Shown here: positions 34,509-45,807 of the stretch, piece by piece
How positions within the stretch are numbered: the stretch's first letter is position 1
Layout: each line of letters starts with the position of its first letter
NCBI RefSeq assembly: GCF_009905375.1
Contig: NW_027417505.1
Location: forward strand, 62,001 to 126,000
From: Apium graveolens
Taxonomy: Eukaryota > Streptophyta > Magnoliopsida > Apiales > Apiaceae
Reading direction: 5' to 3'
Length of the DNA stretch: 64,000 nucleotides
Made by a program: the position numbers and the translations under genes
The notes under the pieces: generated by a model
Told to the model about the DNA's origin: nothing
What the model saw: the letters and a program-made list of their open reading frames with translations, nothing else
Databases searched by the model: none

Positions 34509-36053
34509 CTATTTCTCCCCTGTATTACCCTCAGGAAGAGTGTGTTCAACAGTAGTCTTCCTTGGTTCCGCCGCTTTCTCATTTTCCTTAGCTTCTTCAT
34601 TACCAACTTCAGCTTCTCCTTCTTTTGCTTTTTCAGCATCAGCAACTTTTCCAGACCTTAAGGTAATAGCCTTGACTTGCTCTTTAGATTCTTTCCTTCC
34701 TGGCACTTCAGTGTCACTGGGAAGTGTGCCAGGTTGGCGATTAAGCACTGCATTGGCTATTTGACCAATTTGATTTTCCAAGGTCTTGATAGAAACCGCC
34801 TGACACTTGCACAACAGCTTAAGTTCCTTAAAATCAGCGCTAGTGGGTGCAGCTGCACCTCCCTCTTGAGGATATGATTGCCTTTGAGCATAATGTTGCG
34901 ATTGCTGGAATTCAGGTGGATTGAACTTCTTACTTACGCCTTGCTGATATGGTTGCTGAATAGCATTCTGATTATTACTCCATCTGAAATTTGGATGATT
35001 TCTGTTGTTAGGATGATAAATAGCTGGCACAGGCTGCTGTTGTCGCGGATAATTGTTCACGTACTGAATAGATTCGTTAACAAGAGAACACTGATCCGTA
35101 GCATGAGAACCTGCAGAAAGCTCACAGACCATAGCTATCTGATTGACCCCATAGGTGGCTAGAGAATCGACCTTCATAGACAGCGCTTGGAGCTGCGCTG
35201 CAATAGCTGTGGCTACATCGACTTCCAGAATACCTGCTACCTTCCTAGGCATCATCCTTTGAGTTGGGTTTTGATGCTCATTTGCAGCCATAGTCTCAAT
35301 AAGATTATAAGCCTCAGTATAGCTTTTGGCCCACAAGGCACCTCCAGCTGCTGCATCGAGCATGGGCCGAGATTGGGCCCCCAAACCATTATAGAAACTA
35401 GTGATCACCATCCAATCAGGCATTCCATGATGTGGACACTTTCTCAACATCTCCTTATAGCGCTCCCAAGCTTCGCACATAGATTCTGTAGGTTGCTGTG
35501 CAAACTGAGTAAGAGCACTCTGCATAGCCGCAATCTTCGCCATTGGATAAAACTTCACCAGAAACTTTTGCGCAAGATCTTGCCAAGTAGTGATGGACCC
35601 AGCTGGTTCAGAATGTAACCAGTCCTTAGCTTTATCCCTCAGAGAGAATGGGAAAAGCCTTAGCTTGATAGCCTCATCAGTCACACCATTATATTTGAAA
35701 GTACTACAAATCTCGACAAAATTCCTTATGTGCATGTTGGGGTCTTCAGTCGCAGCACCTCCGAAAGAAACAGAATTCTGCACCATCTGAATAGTGCCCG
35801 GCTTGATTTCAAAGGTGTTAGCCTGAATAGCCGGATGAAGAATGCTTGACTGAATGTCATCAATTTTAGGCCGAGAAAAGTCCATAGGAGCTGGATCTGC
35901 CGGAACAATACGATCACCCATGATTAAAGGTTCTTTTTGCTCACTTCCTGAATCTGAATATTCAAAATCTATCTTCTCCGGAATATCAAGAACTTCGTCT
36001 GTCTCCTCAACTGTATCTAAAGTCCTCTTGCGAGTACGAGAACGAGTTTGCAT
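34509..36053 (-). CDS. F gag, intact 514-codon frame
   Basis: The ATG at 36053 starts MQTRSRTRKRTLDTVEETDE, a basic then acidic N-terminus. The Athila capsid block follows: FGGAATEDPNMHIRNFVEIC, LRLFPFSLRDKAKDWL, W..L...F..KF(Y/F)P, then CEAWERYKEMLRKCPHHGMP. The C-terminal half is Gln/Asn-rich and ends in an Ala/Glu-rich tail. It lacks a clear CCHC knuckle; a possible variant is CELSAGSHATDQC near residue 310. Frame ends at TAG 34509. Forms the virus-like particle in an active element; this is the only long intact F frame. Confidence 0.9.
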   Translation of the reverse strand: MQTRSRTRKRTLDTVEETDEVLDIPEKIDFEYSDSGSEQKEPLIMGDRIVPADPAPMDFSRPKIDDIQSSILHPAIQANTFEIKPGTIQMVQNSVSFGGAATEDPNMHIRNFVEICSTFKYNGVTDEAIKLRLFPFSLRDKAKDWLHSEPAGSITTWQDLAQKFLVKFYPMAKIAAMQSALTQFAQQPTESMCEAWERYKEMLRKCPHHGMPDWMVITSFYNGLGAQSRPMLDAAAGGALWAKSYTEAYNLIETMAANEHQNPTQRMMPRKVAGILEVDVATAIAAQLQALSMKVDSLATYGVNQIAMVCELSAGSHATDQCSLVNESIQYVNNYPRQQQPVPAIYHPNNRNHPNFRWSNNQNAIQQPYQQGVSKKFNPPEFQQSQHYAQRQSYPQEGGAAAPTSADFKELKLLCKCQAVSIKTLENQIGQIANAVLNRQPGTLPSDTEVPGRKESKEQVKAITLRSGKVADAEKAKEGEAEVGNEEAKENEKAAEPRKTTVEHTLPEGNTGEK

Positions 36054-36167
36054 AAACGCTCGCTAAAGTACCTGAAAAACAATCGGAAATAATAAGTACA
36101 CACGTCTTAATCACTAAGTCCTAATGACCAATGATGGTAACTACATAAACTAAACAAATACGCCGAG
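36054..36167 (-). other. F gag leader
   Basis: Short untranslated stretch between the primer site and the gag ATG. Confidence 0.7.
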
Positions 36168-36185
36168 TCCCCGGCAGCGGCGCCA
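36168..36185 (-). promoter_or_regulatory. Primer binding site of F (tRNA-Asp type)
   Basis: Minus strand TGGCGCCGCTGCCGGGGA, one base from the tRNA-Asp complementary site typical of Athila elements, six bases from the 5' LTR. Confidence 0.93.
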
Positions 36186-36191
36186 AAAACT

Positions 36192-37642
36192 TGTTAGGGC
36201 GAAAACATGCGCTAATAACACACGCAAGTATACGCGTTCACAAGTAATATAGAATACTTTCTAGTTCGTTCCCACAGAGACTCAGACTAATTATATTCAA
36301 TTAAACTCACTCACCAATGTATGATTACTTCTCAATGTTAAGACAATAACACTTAGAATTGATTAACTAATTATTAACTACAATTAACTACTATAATTAC
36401 CCACTTAATTAACACTTAAATTAACAATATTAAAACACTCATGAGATCACAACTTCATTACTACTTCCTTCAATAATCATTGTTATTACCCTTAGCATGC
36501 AACAGTGATGATATTAATCGAATAACACGAAACTGATAAAAGCCAACTTTCATTGTACTAATACCATTCTACCAAACATCCACAATTAAGATAGAAGTTG
36601 AATAGGCATCAATTATGTTGAATCCCTATATGTCTATAGAAATTGACAACATAACGATTTAAGCACAAGTTATTCCTTTTGATTATACAGGGCGAATAAA
36701 ACGGTTAGAGTTGCCCACTAATCATGCATATTCGTACATGAACCTACACTAGCATGGCAAGTTCTAAATCTCAAGATCCACCGTCGCTTCACAAGAGATT
36801 AACACCCTATCTTATATGTTCGCGACGCACATAAGACGAATATGCACAACCAATACTAGATATCATACAATCATCACACACTAAGGTATTAAACAACTAA
36901 CTAAAGAATTCTATAGTAAATCCGTTATGACCCCATGATCACGATTAGCCCATGATAGCACTCATCGTCATCATGGGTTCATATGAAAACATGATAAATA
37001 AACACAAGAGAATAATAACTAAAACTACTTATATTAAACCAAAGTACGTCACAAGAGTAAATAGGTTCAAAATAAGAAAACCAGCATCCAACGTTACAAC
37101 GAAATAAAGAATCACAAGAAAATATGCTTCCTCTTCATCACGGTGTGCTAAAACGGTCTTCTTCCTTATCTCCTTCACTCCTTGATTAATACTACGATCC
37201 AACCTTTGTGAAATGTCTCTGAAATCTACTTATATAGGAGTCCCATAAAACCCAGATAACTCAGAAGTTGGAAGCCAAATAGAAATACGAGTCTAAAATA
37301 TTTATTCTGAAATTACGACCCTGAGCGGCCGCTCAGCTTTCCTGAGCGGGCGCTCAGCTTCCTGCGCGGATGCTCAGCAGAGCTGAGCGGGCGCTCAGAC
37401 CCCTTCTGGAAAAATGATCTGTTTTGCTCCGTTTCTTCGCTACAATCTGCTCCTATCTTCCCACTTGCAATGTTGAACACATGCCAAGGCTTATTATTGA
37501 TGAATTTTCTCCCGAAATGCAACTAATACCCTGAAATGCACAAACACTAGAAAAACGCATCAAATACACAAAATACTTGATTTCAAGACACCAATTTAAG
37601 CTATTATAAGACGTTCTAAGTGGTATAAAATGCCACTTATCA
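36192..37642 (-). mobile_element. F 5' LTR
   Basis: 1451 bp, TGTTAGGGCG...CACTTATCA on the plus strand. Contains the palindrome block 37321-37402 and the second copy of the small LTR frame (37313-37522). Confidence 0.95.
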
Positions 37643-37647
37643 GTGAC
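37643..37647. repeat. TSD of F, right copy (gtgac)
   Basis: Pairs with ctgac at 26345-26349 (one mismatch). Confidence 0.7.
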
Positions 37648-38380
37648 AAGAGCCTTGCCTTTGTCACTCCTCACTTTCTTGCAATCAGGAGATATGTGGC
37701 CTTTCTCGCCACAGTTGTATCATTTGACAGTTGTGTAATCTCCTCTATCAGACTTTCCTCCTTTGCCTTCAGATTTTCTGAAACTCCTCTTATCAGAACT
37801 TGCACCTTTCCTGGAAAACTTCTTTCCTTTTCTGAATTTCCTGTATGCAATCCTTGTGATTCCTTTCACCATAAGAGCACACAGCTACATCATCTCTTTA
37901 TCAGGATCCATCTTAGGTAAACTTTCAGTTTCAGAGTCATCATCAGTATCAGAACTTGATGATTCAGTTTCAGACTTTGTGATGAGAGCTTTTCCCTTGC
38001 CTTTCCTTGAGGCAACTGCTTTGGGGGATTCCTCCTCAGCCTTAAGAGCAACTGTCCTTGACTTTCTTCCGTTTCTCTTGTTTCTTTGTTCCATCTCAAG
38101 TTCATGAGTCTTGAGCATCCCATAAATTTCATCAAGAGTTGTTTCTTCAAGATTATAGTTGTCTCTTATAGTGGTGGCCTTCAAATCCCAACTTTCAGGA
38201 AGTGCTAACAGGAATTTAAGATTTGAATCCTCAAGATCATATTCCTTGTCAACCAGTGACAAATCATTCAAGAGTTTGAAAAAATTTGTCATATAAACCA
38301 GTTAATGACTCATCAGGCTTTGAGTCAAAGTTCTCATACTCTTGAGTGAGTATAGTCTTCCTGTTCTTCTTAATTGAATT

Positions 38381-38385
38381 GGTTC
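38381..38385. repeat. TSD (ggttc) left of solo LTR G
   Basis: Exact copy at 42472-42476. Confidence 0.93.
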
Positions 38386-41300
38386 TGTAATAACCCCAAT
38401 ATTTGGAAAATTTTTGAAACCCTTATGAATAGTGTTTTTGATGAATGAGAAAACTTTTAATGCCACACTATGTAGGGGTTCTGTTTTTGATTTTCTGGGA
38501 TATTATTAGTACTCTATGTGGTATATAAGTGTATGTAAAGATCGTCAGAATCCAATTCCGAACACTTTGATTTTTCCCGGAAATCCACTAGATACGGAAA
38601 GAATTAAGTATAAGGTAACAGGATAAAAAGGATTTAAATTAAAGGATTATAAGAGAGGATCATAAAAGGATTATAATGTATTGAGAAAGGTTAAGGAAAC
38701 CCAAGTAATAAGATCCCGGGTATGATCCCTCAAACGATAAACTAAAATGAAAGTTAAGCGAACCGTATAACAGATCAGCAGTCATTAGGCAAACAATTAG
38801 GAAGTTAATGAAAGAGATTAGAGGGGATGATGTCATCCAACCAATGAGAAGAGGGCAAGAAAGGGATGATGATATAGCAATGTGACATAAGCATGACATA
38901 AGGGGAAGGAGGTGTGGTTGGTTTTTAACCACACAATTTTCAAGGTTAATAAGGTAATTAACCAAAAACAAGTCAAAAACAACCAACCAAAGAATCAAAT
39001 CAAAGCAAAAACACAAAAAATCTCTCTTTCTCCAAGCTTGCTATCGGCTTTTCTTCTTTTTCAAAGAAGAAATTTCCAAAAATCAAGTTCCAAGCATTGT
39101 TAAATCACAAGGTAATTATCTAAGGTTCCTTGTACATAGATATGGATATGCTATAAGTTTAAGCTCCTAATTCCTTCACAATCTCTTCCAATAAATCAAG
39201 GAAGAAGATGGTGTATAGTAACCTTCAAGAAATAACTTTAGTTTTCTTGAATTTTTATGAAAGTTTAAGGTTATACAAGCAAGGATCAAGGTTCTTTAGG
39301 CATTCAAAGCTCTTGTGTTGTGTTAAGAAGCTTCAAGGAAGGTATAATCTCTTAACCAAGCTTTGTTATTGAATGTTAAGAGCATAATATAAGTATTCTA
39401 GTTCATGAGAGGCTTGATGGTTGTGTATGTAGAGATTAGTTGGTTTTGGGATGTTTTTGGAGTTGTAAATCTTGGTTGTTGATTAATGAACTTAAGTGTA
39501 GTTTAAATTCATGATAAAGAATAGTATAAATTGTTAATGTTGAGTTTTTGGGGCTGTTATGATAAAGTATGGATGGAGTTTTGGTTGGGTTGTGATTGTG
39601 GGTTGATTATGAGATGATTTGGAGTGGTTTAAAATTGGGTAATCGCGTAAACATAGCCGTCGTAATGCCCGATTTACCGTAGACTGTTTTTGTTCTTAAG
39701 ATCAGAACCCTTGAACTCACTGCTAGATTTTGACCATTGCCATGTTTAGAAAGTTCATGTTACGAGCTTCATTTTGATATGTAGTTCGTTTGATTCCGAT
39801 GTACGGTTTAGGAGAAACGACTGTTTTAAGTAACGACGTTTCGCGACCGAACCATTACCCCTTGCCTTACTTTGAAACCTTGGTTAAAGACCTTAAAAGA
39901 CTAATTGGAGTATGAAACAATTATGTTAAGTGTGTTAGGGAGTTGGTAAGACACTCGCGAAAGAATCGCCTTAAAATCCTTAATGGTTAATTTATTAAAA
40001 ATGGTGGAGCCGAGAGTAGTCGAGCGACTTAAGTGAATCGTTAAGCGCGAAAGCGGACGTTAGGACTCTAAATGGTTAAAGTCTAGTTTCTTAAGCGACC
40101 GGGGTTTAATTCCGACTTATGTTGTTGTTCATAGGTTATCGGACCCACTCTAAGCTTAAGTCTATCCGGGAGCACTCAAGCAAGTTTTCTACCCGTTATA
40201 CTGTTGTTGTGATGTATGTGTGTATATGCATGATCCTGCAATAAATGCATATTTGTTACTAGCAAATTCTTGCGATATATTGTAGCATGTGATATGGTAT
40301 ATATGCATGCCTGTTTCATATTCTTGGATTATATATCTGTTGGTTAAAATGCTTACAGTTGCATAATACCTATGCTAGAGATAAGCGGTATTTGAGTTTA
40401 CCCTTAGTATAGGGGACCAAAAGGCGAACATATTTCTAAACCGGGAGTCGATGTTCCCGAGTATAATATATATATATTTATATATATATATGGTTATAGT
40501 TTTCAAAACTATTAATCGAATAAGGTTTATTCGATAACTTTATTTTATTATTGAATATTATTTCGAATATTCATTTGAGGGCTTATGACTCAGTTATATT
40601 ATTAATGATTATTACTTGAATATTCATTTGAGGATGTATGACTCCGTTATTTTATTTAATGAATATTATTTATAATATTCATTCGAGGTATTATGACTTC
40701 GCTTATTATTTAATAATATTCTTTATTTTATTAAAGAATAATGTTTTGATAATCAAACTTATTTTCGATTATTCAAATAAAGATAGTACTTTCGTATAAG
40801 TATATCTTTGGTTATTTAATACTCATTTCAAGTATAAGTCTTACAACTTCTACTTCAATTATTTGTATAAAGATTATTCTTTATGGGAATATTATTTAAA
40901 TAATAATATTCAGATATTTTCTAATATATTGGGACTGATTTACTTCATTAAATCAGCATTACTCCAAATACTCTTTAAAGTGTTTTCGAGTCTTCAAAAT
41001 GATTTTTAAAAGTTAGAGCGGATCCCAAAACTCATTTTTATATTAAAGATCTTCCTTTTAAAGGGGATTTAAATACTCACTCAAAACCTGAGGGATCCGG
41101 CTCTATGGTGTATTTTATATTCGCAACAAGGTTGCAGTTTTGGTAAATGAATTGATTACTTACCCAACATTCGGGAAGTAAGTCCATCTATCGAGTCGGC
41201 ATAAGCAACATGGGCTCAGTGGGCGTCCATGATAGTGTAAGTGGCTCAGTGGGAGTCCATCAAATGCATAAGTGGCTGAGTGGCAGTCCAGCATAAGGTC

Positions 41301-42471
41301 CTATTGCGACCAGGGTGATGACCAGTACGGAATTCGTCCATCTACTAGTAGAAAAGGTTACTTATTGCTATCTTTGCCTGATCAGCAAGATATCAGGTTT
41401 ATGCCAAAATTCTTTCCTTTCCAAATTTATTGGATATTGCAATCCTGTTCATACTTTACATGATAGAGGTTTTCAGGAAACGTATGTATATATATAGGTG
41501 TATATATATATCGGGACGTAATGAAGTATCTCGTATCTTCATTATTTATAATGATATTCAAAGATTGAATCTATTCAAATCTTATCTTGTAGTCTCATCA
41601 GTGTGATGAACTTTTGAAACTAATTATAACTTGAACGGTGGTAGTTCAAGTAGTATTTGGAAAAGATATAAGTATATTGGAGTATCTTGTAACTTCATCT
41701 TTTAAACTTATATCTAGTAAATGATTATCTTATGCATGACAAAGATTTTCAGAAAAACGTTGAGACAAGGTTAGATATATGAGATCACCTTGCAACGATA
41801 TTTTTATACAGTTATACACTGGAACTCTGTGTGTATTATGCATGGAAGAGGACTTCCCATATTTTGAAAAGTATATATGTATATATATATATATATACTG
41901 AATATTTTGCGACTTCATCGCATTAAGATATCAACTTGGTTCATTTCTTTTGACCAAGACTTTCATGAGTACTTTGAGAAGGCTCATATATTGTTAATCA
42001 TTATACATATTATTTTGGTGGGCTTTCTGCTCACCCTTGCTTCTTCTTTCATCACACAACATCAGATAGACAAGATGAACAGGACCAAGCTCCCAATTTG
42101 CAAGCGGATAGGAAACGTTCCACAGCTTTCTGGAAGCGTTGAGGCCGCTGTAGCTGAGGTAGAAATTACCAATAGGCTAAGTTTTCAACTAATAATGTAC
42201 CAGACTTATGTATATTATGAATTGTAATAATGGCAAAGAAATGTAAATTTATTCAGAAACCTTTTTAAGGTGTATTGGCATATAATTGTGGAATAAAACG
42301 ACTTGTGATTATTTTTGGATATTCATCTCTGAGGCTATAACTTGTGGTGTGTGTGTTTAATGGTGGGGTCACAGTACAGAGTAGTTGATTATTTATTAAG
42401 ATTGGGTGTTGTTAAGGGAAATGGAACTTGTGACAACCCGGATCCCCGACCCCGGATTTGGGGGTGTTACA
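38386..42471 (+). mobile_element. G: solo LTR (~4.1 kb), same family as E
   Basis: TGTAATAACCCC...GGGGGTGTTACA with exact TSD and no internal region. Colinear with E, including AATCGCGTAAACATAGCCGT near 39640, diverged 54-bp repeats (about 40552-40715), three 30-bp units (about 41209-41299) and the short ORF 42075-42227. Inserted in S gag on the strand opposite to S. Confidence 0.94.
42075..42227 (+). CDS. Short LTR-embedded ORF of G (50 codons), unknown
   Basis: N-terminus MNRTKLPICKRIGNVPQ, preceded by cttcttctttcatcacacaa and catcag, an acceptor-like site 9 bases before the ATG. The homologue in the B 3' LTR (47014-47160) is 48 codons and differs at about 12 positions. The frame is open further upstream to 41877, but the ATG after the acceptor is the start shared with E and B. 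No domain recognised. Confidence 0.35.
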   Translation: MNRTKLPICKRIGNVPQLSGSVEAAVAEVEITNRLSFQLIMYQTYVYYEL

Positions 42472-42476
42472 GGTTC
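42472..42476. repeat. TSD (ggttc) right of solo LTR G
   Basis: Exact copy of 38381-38385. Confidence 0.93.
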
Positions 42477-42892
42477 CCTGGCATCTTGTCTCCAAAGCAT
42501 CCCATATCTCCTTTGCAGTCTTGCAGTTGATTACCCTGTTTGACATTACATTATCAATGGCACTATGCATCAAGTGTCGTACCTTAGCATCCTTAGCAAT
42601 TGATGAGATATCTTCAGCAGTGTAATCACTCTTCTCCGTTGGTACAGACTTTGCTGGTTCACCTGCAACTACAACAGAGAGTTTGGTTGGCTTGTGTGGT
42701 CCTTCATTGATTCTGTCAAGGTATTCTGGATCAGTAGCTTCCAGAAATATAGACATCCTCACCTTCCATATGGAATATTCAAATGGTTTCAGTATGGGAA
42801 CTCTAATAGTCTCATATCAACTATGGATTTGAGTCTTTGGAGGTTCTTCAGTTTTGGTGGGCTTGGTTGGAGTTTGTTCTTCTTCAGACATG
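42477..42892 (-). pseudogene. S gag N-terminus
   Basis: The ATG near 42890 starts MSEEEQTPTKPTKTEEPP. A TGA follows within about 30 codons, then FEYSIWKVRMSIFLEATDPE, the capsid block with YLDRINEGPHKPT and NRVINCKTAKEIWDALETRC, up to the G insertion at 42476. It is the DUF4219/UBN2-type copia gag also seen in D' at 63294. Confidence 0.88.
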
Positions 42893-42933
42893 ATTGTTTT
42901 TGGATCTTAAACTGTTTGTGTGTTAACAGATCT

Positions 42934-42945
42934 GCTCTGATACCA
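42934..42945 (-). promoter_or_regulatory. Primer binding site of S (tRNA-Met)
   Basis: Minus strand TGGTATCAGAGC, two bases inside the 5' LTR. Perfect match to the initiator tRNA-Met site. Confidence 0.95.
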
Positions 42946-42947
42946 CT

Positions 42948-43544
42948 TGTTAGGTCACACACACTGTAGAAGGGAGTTGAATACAGTGTTTATCACAATC
43001 AAATCGAATAAAGAACACAAGTAACAGAAAACAGGCTTTATTAAACTTTGTTACAATATGGAACTGTCCTCTCTCAGTGATGAATAAATTATCATGAGAG
43101 CTGTTAGGGTTACAATAAATAATAACTTCGATTATGATAACACATATAGTGTAAACCCTATGTCTGTGTTTATATACTACACAGTTACAAGATAATCTCT
43201 AATTGATATGGAATATAATTCTGCTTCCTAAAATATATCAACTAGTTATCTTTTCTTCCAAGTATTATATTCTTCATAGAATTCCTTTTTCATGCATATC
43301 TCTTCTTGCGTTTGTCTTGATCTTCTTTCCTTACAATCAGCCGCCTTCCTTATCTGAAAGTCTCCTTAAGTCCTGATATTATCTTCTGATAAATATCTCC
43401 TGATAACTTAAGTTCTGACAACTTTAAGTTCTGACTTTAGTATAAATGCTGATTTCCAGTTAAGTACTGATTTGTCCTCTTAAGTAAGATATGAAAACTA
43501 AACACAAATCATATTAGTCATGTCATTATCAAATATATCTGACA
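42948..43544 (-). mobile_element. S 5' LTR
   Basis: 597 bp; plus strand TGTTAGGTCACAC...ATCTGACA, followed by the TSD tcttt at 43545-43549. Confidence 0.94.
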
Positions 43545-43549
43545 TCTTT
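43545..43549. repeat. TSD (tcttt) right of S
   Basis: Exact copy of 16792-16796. Confidence 0.93.
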
Positions 43550-45337
43550 AAAGGCTGAATTAAACCGCTAGATCTCTGATGTTCCGCTTTCACCCTTTGA
43601 CAAGTGTAACACTTGGTGCTACATTCTGCAATTTTTCTTTTCATGTTTATCCACCAGAACTTCTTCTTCAAATACTAGAACATCTTTGTGCTTCCTGGAT
43701 GAATTGAAAATCTCGAGTTGTTGTAATATCTCATTCTTTAGTTCGGCCACCTAAGGAATCCAAATTCTTGATGAAAACCTAAATACATATTGGTCATCTT
43801 TTTGCGTGCATAATTCTTCTTCGTTCAGTTGATTATTCTCCTAATTCAACACCTATTCTTGACATCTTCTTATATTCTCCAATAATTCTGGATGAAAGGT
43901 AATGGCTTGACACATCTATTCCATTCCTCCGCAAACACAAAGTTCCAATTGAAATTCCTCAATCTCCTTAAACAATTATTTTGATATTGTCATTATATTT
44001 AACTTCTCCTTTCTACTCAAAGCGTCAGCTACCACGTTTGCTTTTCTCGGGTGATAATCGAGCAATCGTAATCCTTAATCAGTTCTAGCCATCTTCGTTG
44101 CCTCATGTTGAGTTCCTTTTGAGTAAATATATACTTCATGCTCTTATGATCCGTGTAAATTTCACATCTTTCTCTATATAAATATTGTCTCCATATCTTG
44201 AGCGTAAATACAATGGCTGCTAATTCCGAATCATGAGAAGGATACTTCAATTTATGAAGTTTAAGCTGTCTTCATGCATATGCAATCACCTTGTTGTGTT
44301 GCATTACCACACATCCCAATCCTTTATGTGAAGAATCACTATATATCACAAAATCTCCTTTGTCATCTGATAGTACTAACATCAGAGCTGTAATTAACTT
44401 CTGCTTTAGCTCTTGAAAGCTTCCTTCACATTCTGCATTCCATTCAAACTTCTGGTTCTTCCTTATTAAGTTAGTCAATGGCGTGGTGATCTTTGAGAAA
44501 TCCTCTACAAATCTTCTATATACGCAGCCAATCCTAGAAAACTTCTTACCTTCATAGGCATCCTTGGTCTTTCCCAACTCATAACCGCTTGAATCTTTGC
44601 GGGATCTACCCTGATTCCTTCACTCCCAATTATATGCTCTAGAAATTGGACTTCTTTTAACCAAAATTCACACTTTAAAAATTTTGCATATAACTTCTCA
44701 TGTTTGAGAGTTTTCAATGATATCCATATATATTGCTCATGCTCTTCTTCTGACTTGGAATATATTAAAATGTCATCAATGAATACCACAACAAACTTAT
44801 CCAATTATTTCTTGAAAACTCGATTCATTAGATCCATAAAAGATGCAAGGGCGTTGGTTAATCCAAAAGGCATGACTAAAAACTCATAATGTTCGTATCT
44901 TGTTCTGAATGCCGTCTTCAGAATATCTTCCGGTTTGATCTTCAACTGATGGTACCCTGACCTCAAATCAATCTTGGAGAAACACTTAACTCCTTTTAAT
45001 TGGTCAAGTAGATCATTTATCCTTGGTAATGGGTATAGGTTCTTAATAGTCAACTTATTTAACTCCCGATAATCTATACATAACCTCATGCTTCCGTCCT
45101 TTTTTTTACAAACAGAACTGGAGCTCCCCACAGCGACTCACTTGGCCTTATTATTCCTTTTTCCAAAAGTTCCTGTAACTGACTCGCTAACTCGTTCATT
45201 TCTGCTGGTGCCATTCTATACGGTACCTTCGAAACTGGTTCTGCTCCTGGAGCAAGGTTGATCTCGAACTCAATTTGTCGATCTGGCGGTAGTCCTGGTA
45301 ACTCTTCTGGAAACACATCTAAAAATTCCTTAACCAC
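43550..45337 (-). pseudogene. A RT, RNase H and integrase zinc finger
   Basis: 45086-45337: start of RT ([32 protein letters not shown]). 44805-45131: [32 protein letters not shown]. 44505-44804: catalytic FIDDILIYS. 44272-44577: FEWNAECEGSFQELKQKL, VIYSDSSHKGLGCVVMQ. 44029-44250: RNase H ([47 protein letters not shown]). Below 43990 comes the linker and the integrase zinc finger (FWWINMKRKIAECSTKCYTC) up to the S insertion. Frameshifts near 45110 (in a T run), 44805 and 44540 and several stops inactivate it. Confidence 0.92.
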
Positions 45338-45361
45338 TGAGATTTCTTCTATGCTAGGAAC

Positions 45362-45800
45362 TTACTTCTTTGTATCCACTACATAATCTAAAAATGCTTC
45401 ACAACCTTTCCTAAACAACTTTTTAGCTTGGACAATAGTAAGAAACAATTTTCCTTGCATCTGACCCCTAAATATCACCTTTTCTCCACTTTCTGCTATT
45501 AAATAAACCTTTTTGGATCTACAGTCTATATGAGCATTATTCTTTCCTAACCAATCCATTCCTAATTTTATATTAAATTCCCATAACTTGAAGAGTATCA
45601 AGTCAACTGGGAACTTATGCCCGATGATATCAATCTCATACTTTGGGCATAATTGACTTATATGTATCTTCTCCTGATTAGTAATTACCATATTTATTAC
45701 TTCACTCATAGTCCTTAAATCATATCTTAATCCATCAACAAATGTTTCAGATATAAAGATCTTGTAGCTCCTAAATCAATCAACACCTTAGCTTTAATAT
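45362..45800 (-). pseudogene. A protease region
   Basis: Retropepsin-like domain of chromovirus type. The active site reads LIDLGATRSLY near 45760-45790, with DLGA where D(S/T)GA is expected. It is followed after a stop by 45362-45709 with LWEFNIKLGMDWLGKNNAHI, the conserved second block. Confidence 0.8.
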
Positions 45801-45807
45801 TATTCAC

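Larger units (their letters stand above)
26350..37642 (-). mobile_element. F: Athila-type gypsy element, near complete
   Basis: 11.3 kb with LTRs at 26350-27799 and 36192-37642 (TGTTAGGGCG...CACTTATCA), a tRNA-Asp type primer site, gag, protease, RT, RNase H, integrase and an env-like frame carrying the plant domain typical of Athila ORF3. I count about 45 differences between the two LTRs by eye, largely transitions. Inserted in S gag; the gag reading frame resumes on the other side. Confidence 0.94.
37643..38385 (-). pseudogene. S gag middle part (with zinc knuckle)
   Basis: Minus-strand gag piece between F and G. 37885-38292 has LLNDLSLVDKEYDLED, the UBN2-type LALPESWD block and LDEIYGMLKTHELEM, then a Ser/Asp-rich stretch. 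Past a stop it continues with KFRKGKKFSRKGASSDKRSF and a zinc knuckle whose first Cys codon is now TGA (37720-37722), leaving NCGEKGHISPDC. A frameshift near 38293 separates it from the upstream part. Confidence 0.85.
16797..43544 (-). mobile_element. S: Sirevirus-type copia element, interrupted by F and G
   Basis: Two ~598-bp LTRs (16797-17394 and 42948-43544), tRNA-Met primer site (42934-42945), gag, protease-integrase, RT-RNase H, an extra env-like frame, PPT (17395-17409), and exact TSDs. Without Athila F and solo LTR G it would be about 11.4 kb, a normal size for the SIRE/Maximus lineage. By eye the LTRs differ at about 15 sites, mostly transitions. It interrupts A integrase between the zinc-finger and core regions. 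Confidence 0.92.

Noticed and set aside
34878..35618. Plus-strand frames of 94 and 143 codons
   Set aside because: Antisense to the intact F gag.
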